Shown in pieces: positions 35,870-44,402 of a stretch of DNA of 64,000 bases (positions within the stretch are counted from its first letter, which is position 1; the number at the start of each line of letters is the position of its first letter). The notes under the pieces are model-generated. The model saw only the letters and a list, made by a program, of their open reading frames with translations. It ran no database searches and was not told the DNA's origin. This DNA is from Planctomycetota bacterium (GTDB taxonomy: Bacteria; Planctomycetota; UBA1135). The DNA lies in NCBI GenBank assembly GCA_008501825.1, contig QQUA01000006.1, forward strand, positions 372,001 to 436,000, given 5' to 3'. Both the position numbers and the translations under genes were made by a program.

Positions 35870-36535
35870 TCATGATTTGATGACATCATTCTCCGGAATC
35901 CTATCCGGATTCAGTTCAATCTGATTCAGGCTGCGAAAAGCCGCTTCCAGCTTTCGATTGTCGAACATCAAGATGTGCCAAGCCTCGTCGTGAGGAATCG
36001 TATAAGTCCCGTCGGAAGCGGGGTGAAAATTGCAGCGGAATTCCCCTCTTTGCACGCCGCCGGCGATTCCAGAACAATTCGACTTGATGCCAGTTTCCAG
36101 CTTTACCATCCGACGAGACCAAATCCAGAAAGCGCCCAAAAAACCGACGACCAGGGCCAGGGCCGCTCCCGGTAACAAAATCTTCCAAAGGTCTCGAGGA
36201 GCCATACCAAAGAAGCGGGCGGTTTCGCTTCGGTGAAGCATGGCGTAAACGTATAAAGCAATCGGTGACAAAAGGGCGAGCATGGCGCCGATGAAAAAGA
36301 GGGAGTTGGATAAGCCGGTCTGATTAATGTGCTTCTTGCAAAAAGAACAAACCGGAACCTTCACTTCGCTGGTATGGGAAGCATAGGTCGAGACCACTCC
36401 GATGCTCAAGGTGGCCTTGTAGGAATCGCTCCAGCTTAGGAATTCGTTGCCATGCTCGCCGCAGCAGGTGCAGATTTCATCAGGCCAGCGAAGCTCCAAG
36501 CCACGGACGATCAAGTATCCGGCAGTGGGGGGCAT
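35870..36535 (-). CDS. Hypothetical membrane protein with two CxxC pairs and two membrane helices
   Basis: Not recognised as a named family. The 221-residue protein has a CTCC cluster near residue 22 and a CSFC pair near residue 63, suggesting a zinc-binding N-terminal domain. Two membrane helices follow (about 79-100 and 118-138). The C-terminal 75 residues are soluble and mixed, with PHDEAWHILMFDNRKLEAAF. The layout matches the protein encoded at 5326-5952, although that one lacks the soluble C-terminal domain. It stands between the antitoxin gene (convergent) and a secreted hypothetical protein. No regulatory signal was seen. Confidence 0.6.
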   Translation of the reverse strand: MPPTAGYLIVRGLELRWPDEICTCCGEHGNEFLSWSDSYKATLSIGVVSTYASHTSEVKVPVCSFCKKHINQTGLSNSLFFIGAMLALLSPIALYVYAMLHRSETARFFGMAPRDLWKILLPGAALALVVGFLGAFWIWSRRMVKLETGIKSNCSGIAGGVQRGEFRCNFHPASDGTYTIPHDEAWHILMFDNRKLEAAFRSLNQIELNPDRIPENDVIKS

Positions 36536-36585
36536 GGAGCCATGCTAAGCGGACGAGGGCAGCTAAGCCACCCGTGGAAGAGCGC

Positions 36586-37173
36586 TTACCGGGCCCGATC
36601 CTTTTCCATCGCTTGTTGACGCTCCTGCAAAAACTGCTGACGTTCGAAGCTCCCGACCTTGCCTGCTTGCATGCGGCGTTGGAATTCCTGGACCAATTCC
36701 ATTTCCGCCGGTCCCATGATTCGGGAAGACAGCATGTCTTCACGAATTCGAATGCAAGTGGTTCCATTGTTATGGGGGCCGCCTGGAACCCGCAGGCGCA
36801 CCGACCAAACGGTAAACACGGTCCGGTCGTCAGGTTCATAGCCGGTTAACGATTCCAGCTCGAAGTCCTGCGGCCAAAGGCCTTGGTCCACCACATTTTT
36901 CAAGGCTTCTCTTGTACCGTCAGCGATGACGAGGCTTGAAGAAGGCGAGAGGTTCCAGCGAATGGCGGCCACCACGGCTTCCGAAGTGAGAGGGGGTTGA
37001 TCCTTCCCGATCTCGTTATCGGCCGCTTGATGGTTGAAAGCCTGCACCGCCCGCTCGAGTTCCGAGCCAGAATCTCGGCTTTGACTGTGGCTCGGTCCCC
37101 CAAAGACAAGGGCGGCAGCACTCAAAGCGATGGCGAAAGTCAGACCGAGGATTTGGAATTTGGAGGCTTGCAT
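36586..37173 (-). CDS. Hypothetical exported protein
   Basis: Not recognised. The 195-residue protein begins with a signal peptide or anchor (about 8-26, TFAIALSAAALVFGG) and continues as a soluble mixed alpha/beta domain. A helix (ELERAVQAFNHQAADNEIG) leads into it. Strands VFTVWSVRLRVPGG and GTTCIRIREDMLSS form the centre, and the last 45 residues are a charged helix (ELVQEFQRRMQAG, then QQFLQERQQAMEKDRAR). It contains a single Cys. A periplasmic location is likely. It is divergent from the alpha/beta hydrolase gene. Confidence 0.6.
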   Translation of the reverse strand: MQASKFQILGLTFAIALSAAALVFGGPSHSQSRDSGSELERAVQAFNHQAADNEIGKDQPPLTSEAVVAAIRWNLSPSSSLVIADGTREALKNVVDQGLWPQDFELESLTGYEPDDRTVFTVWSVRLRVPGGPHNNGTTCIRIREDMLSSRIMGPAEMELVQEFQRRMQAGKVGSFERQQFLQERQQAMEKDRAR

Positions 37174-37266
37174 GGTCAGAAGGGTCCTCTTGCAATGGCG
37201 GGTGAAGTCGACCGGATCTGCGGCTTTGAAATCAACGACGAGGCTTCCCTCGAATAGGGAAAAAAG

Positions 37267-38154
37267 ATGATGGCGGCGAAACGGAACACCCTCGGACTAA
37301 ATTGCGTCTTCCTAGTTTTGTTGCCGGCGTGCGTGGCACCGGTCGTTCAGGAAGCCGGTACGGACCACCTCGATTTAGGTAAATTCGGCCCTGAAGCCGA
37401 AAGGGTCGAGGTCCAAACCTACGACCAGGTTTCTCTCCAGGGAGTTTTCCTCCCTGGGGCGGGGAAGGCTCCGGTCATGCTCCACTTTTTGCCCTCGGAA
37501 GGCTCGGTGACCAGCGGCATCCAAGGTTTTGCCGGTCTGGCCGAGACCCTGACCGGCCTTCAGGGACAGGGGACAGCTTCCCTGATTTGTGACTATCGAG
37601 GGGTAGGGGCTTCCGGTGGCGAGCGAGATCCTCGCTGCTTGGAAAGTGACGCATGGTTCCTCTGGCAGGAAGCCCTTCAGCGGGCGGGAGGCGACCCTGC
37701 ACGGGTTCTGCTTCGGGGAGTGTCCATCGGCACCTTGGCGGTGGCTTCCCTGCTGCATCAGGGAGCCAATCCGGGGGCGGCGGTCATGATCGCTCCGGTC
37801 CGAAGCGAGACGATCGGACGACATGGTGTTCACCTTCGCCATGGCTCGGTGGTGGGCTTCCTGCTTTCGCCTTTTCTCCGCCGGCCGGTGGAGGTGGATC
37901 TGGTTGCGACTCTGGAACGGAGCCGAGTGCCGATTCTGATTCTGGCGGCGGAAAAAGATCCCTACTTGCCGGCCGAGGAATTAGATCTGGTGCAAACCGC
38001 GGCTGAGCGGGGCGGCCATCGGCTGAAAGTGGTTCCGGGAGATCATTCCAGCTTGGTGTTGCGCGCTTATGGCTTTGAAATCTCCTCTTATGCCGGAAAG
38101 TTGGCGCCGGACTTGCTGCCCGAAGAGGCGACTTTTTGGCAGGACTTCCGTTGA
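37267..38154 (+). CDS. Alpha/beta hydrolase lipoprotein
   Basis: A 295-residue alpha/beta-fold hydrolase. The start has a likely lipoprotein signal ending VLLPAC (Cys19). Catalytic landmarks are visible: a strand and turn LICDYRGVGASGGE, the nucleophile elbow RGVSIGTLA with Ser, the acid in LILAAEKDPYLP, and the base in VPGDHSSLV. This set is typical of the serine aminopeptidase/BEM46-like group that acts on esters or small peptides. The signal suggests action in the envelope. An upstream Met-Met pair makes the start clear. It is followed at 50 bases by the MazG-like gene. The substrate is unknown. Confidence 0.82.
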   Translation: MMAAKRNTLGLNCVFLVLLPACVAPVVQEAGTDHLDLGKFGPEAERVEVQTYDQVSLQGVFLPGAGKAPVMLHFLPSEGSVTSGIQGFAGLAETLTGLQGQGTASLICDYRGVGASGGERDPRCLESDAWFLWQEALQRAGGDPARVLLRGVSIGTLAVASLLHQGANPGAAVMIAPVRSETIGRHGVHLRHGSVVGFLLSPFLRRPVEVDLVATLERSRVPILILAAEKDPYLPAEELDLVQTAAERGGHRLKVVPGDHSSLVLRAYGFEISSYAGKLAPDLLPEEATFWQDFR

Positions 38155-38203
38155 CCGAACGTTCGAGATCCCGAACCCCCGGCTCGGGGCTTATCCTGTG
38201 ACC

Positions 38204-38560
38204 ATGTCCGATTCTCTTCGCGCCTTGCAAAAACTGGTGGTTGCCTTTCGAGATCAACGCGACTGGGCCCAGTTTCATCAACCCAAAGATTTAGCTTTGG
38301 GTTTGGGGATCGAAGCCGGGGAATTGGGCGAGTTGTTTCTTTGGAAAAAGGAAGACGAAGTCGAGGCTTTGCTTCAAGATCCCCAATATCGCCAGAAGCT
38401 GAGTCATGAACTGGCGGACGTGCAAGTGTATTTGTTGTTGCTGGCGGAACGGACCAAAATCGATCTCGGCCAGGCGGTGGTGGAAAAGATGAATCTAAAC
38501 GAAGCCAAGTACCCGGTGGAAAAAGCCCGGGGCAACGCTCGCAAGTATACGGAGTTTTAA
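38204..38560 (+). CDS. MazG-like nucleotide pyrophosphohydrolase
   Basis: A 118-residue all-alpha NTP pyrophosphatase of the MazG/dCTPase group, which hydrolyses non-canonical or excess nucleotides to monophosphates. The metal-binding pattern is intact: GIEAGELGELFLWKKED carries the E..xE motif, and ELADVQVYLLLLAE carries the ExxD pair. The C-terminus is NEAKYPVEKARGNARKYTEF, of which KYPVEKARG is a strong family signature. The ATG at 38204 gives the normal length; the frame is open upstream but overlaps the hydrolase gene. Its final 4 bases overlap the convergent speA gene. It probably has a housekeeping role. Confidence 0.9.
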   Translation: MSDSLRALQKLVVAFRDQRDWAQFHQPKDLALGLGIEAGELGELFLWKKEDEVEALLQDPQYRQKLSHELADVQVYLLLLAERTKIDLGQAVVEKMNLNEAKYPVEKARGNARKYTEF

Positions 38561-40572
38561 GAAACTTCCGGTGAATCCACCGGCGGCGGCAAAACCGGTT
38601 CCGCTTCTTCCAAGTAAGTGTAGCCGTGCATGCCTTCTCGATAGTAATACAACAGGGCCCGTCCTTCCCGAACGGTTAGTCGCTTGCTGCGCATGGCCTT
38701 TTCGACGTCCCGTCGCATGGCGTCTTCCAAGGTGTCCGGCCGGAAGTTGACGTAGCGCAACACTTCATCCACGGTGTCGCCGTGAACGACCTCGTCGACG
38801 GTCCATTCCCCCGACTCGTCGATGCTGACGTGAACCGCGTGGGTGTCGCCGAGGAGATTGTGCAAATCTCCCAGAATTTCCTGATAGGCTCCGACCAGGA
38901 AAAAGCCCAGGTAATAAGGTTTGTCCGGCTCCGGGTCGTGCAGTTCCAGGACCTTTTTGACTTCGCTTTGTCTCCGGTCGGCGTATTGACTGATTTGACC
39001 GTCAGAATCGCAAGTAATGTCGGCAATCACGCCCTGGCGATCGGGGCGTTCATCCAAACGATGGATCGGACTGATGGGAAATATTTGCTGAATCGCCCAG
39101 GAATCGGGCATCGATTGGAACAGGGAAAAGTTGCAGAAATAAATGTCGCTCAAAGCACTTTGAAGCGGCTGAAGTTCTTCGGGAACTTCTTCTTCCAGTT
39201 GAGCGAAATCGAGCAAGGCATGACATACCCCCCAATAAAGCTCGTCGCAGGCGGCCCGATCTTCCAAGGACAAGTAGCCGAGATTGAACAAACTCAGTGC
39301 TTGGTCGCGGGCGGCCGCGGCTTTGTGGAAGGCCCAGCCCAAGGCTCCCGGGGCCAGGCCGCGCCGGACTTCCAAGAGTTCCTTTAGCGGTTGAGGGGCA
39401 TCTTCCTTTTGTGCCGCCGCTTCAATTTGCTCCAGAGGCAAGCGGACGTCGAAGGAGCTGCGGCCCACGACGTTGGAAACCAGCACGCTGGAATAAGCCA
39501 CCATGGCTCGCCCGGATTCGGTGAAAATATCCGGATGCGGGGCTCCGGCCTGATCGCAGGCGCTTTGAATCCGATCGATGACCGCTGCGGCGTATTCTTC
39601 CAAACCGTAGTTGGTGGAAGAAGCCCAATTGGTTTGACTGCCGTCGTAGTCGACGCCCAAGCCTCCGCCCACGTCGATAATGGTTAAGCCGGCACCCATG
39701 CGCCGCAATTCGCAATAGACTCGAGCCAGTTCGTTGGCCGCTTCTTCCAGGCGCCGAATATCGTGGACCTGACTCCCGATGTGACAATGGAGCAAGTTCA
39801 AACAATCTTCCAAGCCCTCTTCGCGTAAATAATGGAGAGCGTGCAACACTTCGGAAACGAATAAACCGAACTTGCTTCTTACCCCGCTGGAGGACTCCCA
39901 AAGCCCGGCGCCGCGAGAGGCCAGTTTCACTCGGATGCCGATGTTGGGGCGAACGTTGTACTTGCGGGCAAACCGGACCAGCATGCGCAATTCGCCGGCT
40001 TTCTCCACCACGGTGGTGATATTGCGCCCCAACTTAGTGGCCAAGATCACGGTCTCGATGTATTCCTCGTCCTTGAATCCATTGCAAACGATCGGCATGT
40101 TGTCCATGCCGGCGGTCAGGCCCAGAACCGCCAGCAGTTCCGGTTTTGAGCCGGCTTCCAGGCCGAATCCTAAGCTGCCGGCAAGATGGCGCAGCTCCTC
40201 ACAGACCAAGCGTTGTTGGTTGACTTTGATTGGATAAACACAGCAGTAATTCCCCTGATATCCGGTTTTTTCGATGACGTGGTCAAAGGCCCGGCGCATG
40301 TCCTTCAGGCGATGCTCCAGCAAATCGCTAAAGCGCAACAACAGGGGGGTGGCAAATCCCCGCTCCCGCATGCCTTCGACGATTTCCAGCAGATCCACCG
40401 CCCGATTCGGGTCTTTATCCGGCATCACGGTTAGGTGGCCCTGGTCGTTGACTCCAAAATATCCCCGGCCCCAAGATTCGATGCTGTAAAGCTCTACGGA
40501 ATCCTCCCTGGTCCAATGTCGGTTCGAAGACTTGGAGCTGTCAGGCTTGATCTGAAGGCTAGGTCGGGTCAT
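38557..40572 (-). CDS. speA: Biosynthetic arginine decarboxylase
   Basis: SpeA is a PLP enzyme that makes agmatine from arginine for putrescine and spermidine synthesis. The 671-residue protein starts at the ATG at 40572, just before the conserved SIESWGRGYFGVNDQGHL. The PLP lysine lies in CVYPIKVNQQRLV. Other landmarks are GFGLEAGSKPELLAVL, NLLHCHIGSQ, IDVGGGLGVDYDGS and, near the end, YLGFFLVGAYQEILGDLHNL with NLLGDTHAVHV. Length is close to the usual 630-660 residues. No agmatinase or agmatine deiminase gene is adjacent. It is divergent from the caspase-like gene, with about 216 bases between the starts. Confidence 0.95.
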   Translation of the reverse strand: MTRPSLQIKPDSSKSSNRHWTREDSVELYSIESWGRGYFGVNDQGHLTVMPDKDPNRAVDLLEIVEGMRERGFATPLLLRFSDLLEHRLKDMRRAFDHVIEKTGYQGNYCCVYPIKVNQQRLVCEELRHLAGSLGFGLEAGSKPELLAVLGLTAGMDNMPIVCNGFKDEEYIETVILATKLGRNITTVVEKAGELRMLVRFARKYNVRPNIGIRVKLASRGAGLWESSSGVRSKFGLFVSEVLHALHYLREEGLEDCLNLLHCHIGSQVHDIRRLEEAANELARVYCELRRMGAGLTIIDVGGGLGVDYDGSQTNWASSTNYGLEEYAAAVIDRIQSACDQAGAPHPDIFTESGRAMVAYSSVLVSNVVGRSSFDVRLPLEQIEAAAQKEDAPQPLKELLEVRRGLAPGALGWAFHKAAAARDQALSLFNLGYLSLEDRAACDELYWGVCHALLDFAQLEEEVPEELQPLQSALSDIYFCNFSLFQSMPDSWAIQQIFPISPIHRLDERPDRQGVIADITCDSDGQISQYADRRQSEVKKVLELHDPEPDKPYYLGFFLVGAYQEILGDLHNLLGDTHAVHVSIDESGEWTVDEVVHGDTVDEVLRYVNFRPDTLEDAMRRDVEKAMRSKRLTVREGRALLYYYREGMHGYTYLEEAEPVLPPPVDSPEVS

Positions 40573-40788
40573 GTCGCGGTTTCCAGAGGGCGTGGCCAGC
40601 CCAATATTTTCCCTGAAACTTGCGCCGGCACAAGCTTTGCCATGCCAACTTCTTGGCCTCGAGAGGAGAGTTGGGACAAGGCGGGCTATGCTGGAATCTT
40701 GCTGGCCTTGAACCGCCGGCCACCTGAAATCGTTGGCAAAAACGTGGGACCGATTCACCTGCCGTCCCGCTGAGCCCGCACTAACGCC

Positions 40789-42882
40789 ATGCAACCCCGA
40801 TTCCTACCGGCCTGCTGCGTTGTCGTTTTTTCCGCCCTGGCCTGGCCGGCGGCGGCACAAGAGCTTTCTTCGAGCGACTCGCCCCCCAAGCGGTTGGCTT
40901 TATGCATCGGCATCAATGATTATCAATCGCCCGAGTTTGAAGGCGAATGGGACGATTTGCACGGCTGCTTGAACGACGTCGATCTTGTCGCCTGGACCCT
41001 GCGAGCCCGCTTCGGATTTCAAAACAACGAAATCCTCATCTTGCGTGACCAGGAAGCCACTCACCAAGGCATCGTGGAAGCCATTCATCAGCATTTGATT
41101 TCTCGGGCGGGACCGGAAACCGAAGTGGTCCTTTGGTACTCGGGACACGGCTCCCGAGTTCCCGATGCAAGCGGGCAAATCGGAGAAGAAGCCGAAGGCA
41201 AAGATTCCACTTGGATCGCTTTCGATAGCCGGCGGGGAGATTCACCCGTTCCCGATTTCAGTGACGACGAGCTTTATTCTTTGTTGCACGTTCTTTGTCA
41301 AAAAACCAGTCAAGTTACGGTGGTCACCGACTGCTGCCATTCCGGCGGAATCACCCGCGGGCCGGGTATGCCTCGGGGACGCTATGGCGAAGATGGAACT
41401 CAACCGGTAACGGCCGAAGAGCTTGTCGGTTTTTGGCCGGAGGATATCCCCTTTCTGGACGATGATGATCCGAGGCGAGCGGCCGCTTTACCTGTGGTTC
41501 ACATTGCCGCCTGCGCCAGCTACCAACAGGCGGATGAGCATTGGATTGAGCAACAGGGCGAAGAGAAGGCCTACGGTGCTTTGACTTGGTATCTTTGCGA
41601 AGCCCTGCAACAAATTGAGCCTGGAACGACTTTTCAACAACTGGCGGCGTCGGCTTCTCAGCGTATTGAACGCCGCTATGACCAGGATGTGCAGGCCGAA
41701 GGTCCATTGCAGCGACAGATCTTTTCCGGCCGTTTCGGAGAGGCTTTACCCGGTTTCGGAGCCGTTCTTGATGACGACTGGTTCGAAGTTCAAGCCGGAG
41801 CTTTGCACATGTTGAGCCATGGCGAACTTCTGCAAGTGCAAGATTTAAACGGCCAGCCGCTGGGATTGATGAAGCTGGAAGACGTCCGTTCGCAACAAAG
41901 TTCCGGAGGCTGGGCGGAACCGCCGAACTCTTCCACCCCGAATCAAGCGGTTCGGGTGCTGCCCGTCGGCGAGAAACAGGAGTCCTATTCGCTTTTCGTG
42001 CCGCCCGGTGAAATCGAAGACAGCTGGCTGGAAGACTTGAGCGGTCAATTGCCGAAATGGTTGCACGTCGTTCGAGATTCGAGCTCGTCCAGCGATTTCC
42101 GCCTGGAGCTCCGAGATCAAGGCCGTTTTCTTTTGTGGGCCATGCCCGCAGGGCTGCCTCTGGCTCCGTCCCGCACTCGAGGTTTTACCTCGATCCATCA
42201 AGAATTTTTGGATTTACTTGAGGTGGAACGGCGATTCCGGGCATTCATGGACTTGGTTCGCCATCCCGGCGACATTGGTTTGCAATTGGAGATCGTTTCC
42301 CCTCAAGGTGAGCGCATGGCCCACCTTCAACGCCGCTTCGGTGAAAACCTTCAGGCTGCCAAAATGGTGAAACCGGTGAGTGCCGGGCAAGCCGGACTGG
42401 GGCCTCTGTACGTTCAGGATAGCCAAGAAATCGACGTGGTGGATTTGCACATCCGCCACCAAAGTAAAACTTCGGTTCATCTGGCTGTATTCATGTTGAG
42501 CGAGGATCGTTCCGTAACGCTGCTTTATCCCGGAAGCGCCTTGCGGCGGGAGAATGCATTGGAACCTGAGCAGGTCTTGCAAGTGCCTGTGCAACTATTC
42601 GCTAACCCGCCAGGTCCGGGCGGTCGCTTCCTGCGCGACCGGATTTTGGTCATTGCCACCCAGGAATTCGCGGATTTCAGCCCTTTCTTGCAAAGTCGCA
42701 GCTTTCTGGCCGCCAGCGATCGCATCACGGCTAGAACTCGAGGCAAAGAAAAGCTCCCGCCGGCGATCTTTCGTGCGCTAAAGGGGCGGAAGACCCGAGG
42801 GTCCGCCGATTTGGATGCCAGCGGATGGGAGTACGGCGTGCATGCAGTCGATTTGGTGGTCCTTCCAGCAAAGGAGAATTGA
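40789..42882 (+). CDS. Secreted caspase-like (C14, metacaspase-type) peptidase
   Basis: A 697-residue exported cysteine peptidase. After a signal peptide (1-23, ending WPAAAQ) the caspase-fold p20 region opens with RLALCIGINDYQ (about 35-46). The catalytic His is in WYSGHGSRVP (His120) and the catalytic Cys in VVTDCCHSGG (Cys183), the classic metacaspase pair, so substrates would be cut after Arg or Lys. The caspase domain ends near 310. Residues 325-690 are beta-rich and of unknown type, with LYPGSALRRENALEPEQ resembling a DUF4384-like segment often fused to bacterial caspases. It is followed by a YCII lipoprotein gene 71 bases later. The signal implies action outside the cytoplasm. Confidence 0.87.
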   Translation: MQPRFLPACCVVVFSALAWPAAAQELSSSDSPPKRLALCIGINDYQSPEFEGEWDDLHGCLNDVDLVAWTLRARFGFQNNEILILRDQEATHQGIVEAIHQHLISRAGPETEVVLWYSGHGSRVPDASGQIGEEAEGKDSTWIAFDSRRGDSPVPDFSDDELYSLLHVLCQKTSQVTVVTDCCHSGGITRGPGMPRGRYGEDGTQPVTAEELVGFWPEDIPFLDDDDPRRAAALPVVHIAACASYQQADEHWIEQQGEEKAYGALTWYLCEALQQIEPGTTFQQLAASASQRIERRYDQDVQAEGPLQRQIFSGRFGEALPGFGAVLDDDWFEVQAGALHMLSHGELLQVQDLNGQPLGLMKLEDVRSQQSSGGWAEPPNSSTPNQAVRVLPVGEKQESYSLFVPPGEIEDSWLEDLSGQLPKWLHVVRDSSSSSDFRLELRDQGRFLLWAMPAGLPLAPSRTRGFTSIHQEFLDLLEVERRFRAFMDLVRHPGDIGLQLEIVSPQGERMAHLQRRFGENLQAAKMVKPVSAGQAGLGPLYVQDSQEIDVVDLHIRHQSKTSVHLAVFMLSEDRSVTLLYPGSALRRENALEPEQVLQVPVQLFANPPGPGGRFLRDRILVIATQEFADFSPFLQSRSFLAASDRITARTRGKEKLPPAIFRALKGRKTRGSADLDASGWEYGVHAVDLVVLPAKEN

Positions 42883-42953
42883 AGCGGCTTTCTCGAGCCT
42901 GGGCATCGATTGTTCCGACCCAAAATAAAGAAGGACCCGGTTATCCTGGCGCG

Positions 42954-43661
42954 ATGTTGCGCTGCGCCCTCTGCTTGCCCCTACTGTTGATGGCTTGCCA
43001 GGCTCCCGGGACTTCGCCTGAACCGGGTAGCTTCAGTTTCGTCTGGTTGCTGAAAGGGCCGGCCGAAGGAAGCGTAGTTGGAGAAGCCTTGGAGCAGGCT
43101 CAGGCCGGTCATTTCGCCAACATGGAGAAGCAGGCGGAACAGGGGAATTTGTTGTTGGCTGGCCCTTTATGGCCGCCGCGCCTGAATCCCGACCACCGCG
43201 GGATCTTTATTTTTGCCATGGAGGAAGCTTCCGAAGCCCGGGCGATGGCGGCCAGGGATCCTGCCGTACAAGCCGGCTTGCTGGCCATGGAAGTTGAGGC
43301 TTTCCAGTGCCGTGCTCCTTTGGCTGAATTGCCGGTCTGGCATCAGGCGGCAGTAGAAGCCAGCGGAGTGGTCGATCCCGAACCGGGTTTCCACGCCAGG
43401 CCTTATGTGCTGGTTTTGGCCTCCCCTCCTTTAGAGGCGGAAGAGGCAATCGCCCCACTTTGGAAGGAAGGTTCCCTGGTTTTCCAGGGCCGCCTTGGAA
43501 GCGGTTCGAAGCAACGCAGTCTGTTTTGCTTCGCCGCCGAAACTCCCGATGAAGTCCGGCCTTCCTTGGAAGCGCTAAAAGTTCAGGGAGTGGATTGGCA
43601 GGTCTTTCCCTGGTTCGCCAGTAAGGAAGTTCTGCGCTTTCGTGAGACTTTTGTGAACTGA
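42954..43661 (+). CDS. Lipoprotein with two YCII-like domains
   Basis: A 235-residue lipoprotein; the signal ends LLLMAC (Cys14) from the ATG at 42954. Two ferredoxin-like YCII units seem to follow. The first (about 22-120) shows the family pattern of a helix ending HFANMEKQAEQGNLLLAGPL and a strand GIFIFAMEEASEARAMAA. The second (about 140-230) has RPYVLVLASPP and LVFQGRLGSGS with a similar arrangement. The usual catalytic His-Asp pair of YciI is only partly present, so enzymatic activity is doubtful. It lies 27 bases upstream of the response-regulator gene and may share its transcript. Confidence 0.65.
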   Translation: MLRCALCLPLLLMACQAPGTSPEPGSFSFVWLLKGPAEGSVVGEALEQAQAGHFANMEKQAEQGNLLLAGPLWPPRLNPDHRGIFIFAMEEASEARAMAARDPAVQAGLLAMEVEAFQCRAPLAELPVWHQAAVEASGVVDPEPGFHARPYVLVLASPPLEAEEAIAPLWKEGSLVFQGRLGSGSKQRSLFCFAAETPDEVRPSLEALKVQGVDWQVFPWFASKEVLRFRETFVN

Positions 43662-43688
43662 ATCTCATGACATGGAGGGCGTAGAGTC

Positions 43689-44402
43689 ATGAACGCCCGC
43701 ATTCTTCTGGTCGAAGACGATCCCGATCTGGCGGATTTGGCCGCGCTGCACATGCGCGACCAAGGGTGGGAAGTGGTCGTGGAAGGGGACGGCGGTGCCG
43801 CCGCCGAACGATTGCAAAAGGAGAGTTTCGATCTGCTGGTCTTGGATTTGATGCTGCCCGGGGTTGACGGTTTGGAAATCTGCCGGCGATTGCGCGGTGA
43901 GAAAAACTACACGCCGATCCTCATCCTGACTGCGCGGTCCTCGGAATTAGATCGGGTGCTTGGTTTGGAATTGGGAGCCGACGATTATTTGAGCAAGCCG
44001 GTTTCCTTTCGTGAGCTGGTCGCCCGGGTGCGGGCGGCATTGCGTCGATCCCGCCAATGGAGCTCTGCGCCGGAGGCACAAGATTCTTCACCTTCCATCC
44101 TGAACGGCGGCCCGATTCACATGGATCTGAATCGGAGAGAAGTGCGTTTGCACGGCGCCGGAGTGGAGTTAACCGCCAAAGAATTCGAGTTGCTGCATTA
44201 CTTTCTGCGCAATCCCCATCGCGTCTTCAGCCGCGCCGACTTGCTGGCGGAAATCTGGGGATTCGCTTACGAAGGCTACGAACATACGGTCAACTCTCAC
44301 ATCAATCGCCTTCGCGGCAAAATTGAACGGGACCCCAAAAATCCGGAATTCATCAGAACTGTTTGGGGGGTAGGTTACAAATTCACCCCGCCGGAATCAT
44401 GA
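43689..44402 (+). CDS. OmpR/PhoB-family response regulator
   Basis: A 237-residue two-component DNA-binding regulator. The receiver domain (about 4-118) has the acidic pair Asp10/Asp11, the phospho-acceptor Asp53 in LLVLDLMLPG, Thr in LILTARS and Lys in DYLSKPVSF. A 20-residue linker leads to a winged-helix domain (about 140-235) with LTAKEFELLHYFLRNPHRVF and VNSHINRLRGKIERDPKNP, typical of OmpR. A GGAGGG ribosome-binding site precedes the ATG. The stop overlaps the histidine kinase start as ATGA, so the two proteins form a pair. The signal and targets are unknown. Confidence 0.95.
   Translation: MNARILLVEDDPDLADLAALHMRDQGWEVVVEGDGGAAAERLQKESFDLLVLDLMLPGVDGLEICRRLRGEKNYTPILILTARSSELDRVLGLELGADDYLSKPVSFRELVARVRAALRRSRQWSSAPEAQDSSPSILNGGPIHMDLNRREVRLHGAGVELTAKEFELLHYFLRNPHRVFSRADLLAEIWGFAYEGYEHTVNSHINRLRGKIERDPKNPEFIRTVWGVGYKFTPPES

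Noticed and set aside
35400..35870. HigB toxin partner of the HigA-like antitoxin
   Set aside because: Neither strand around the gene encodes a RelE/HigB-like protein of about 90 residues.
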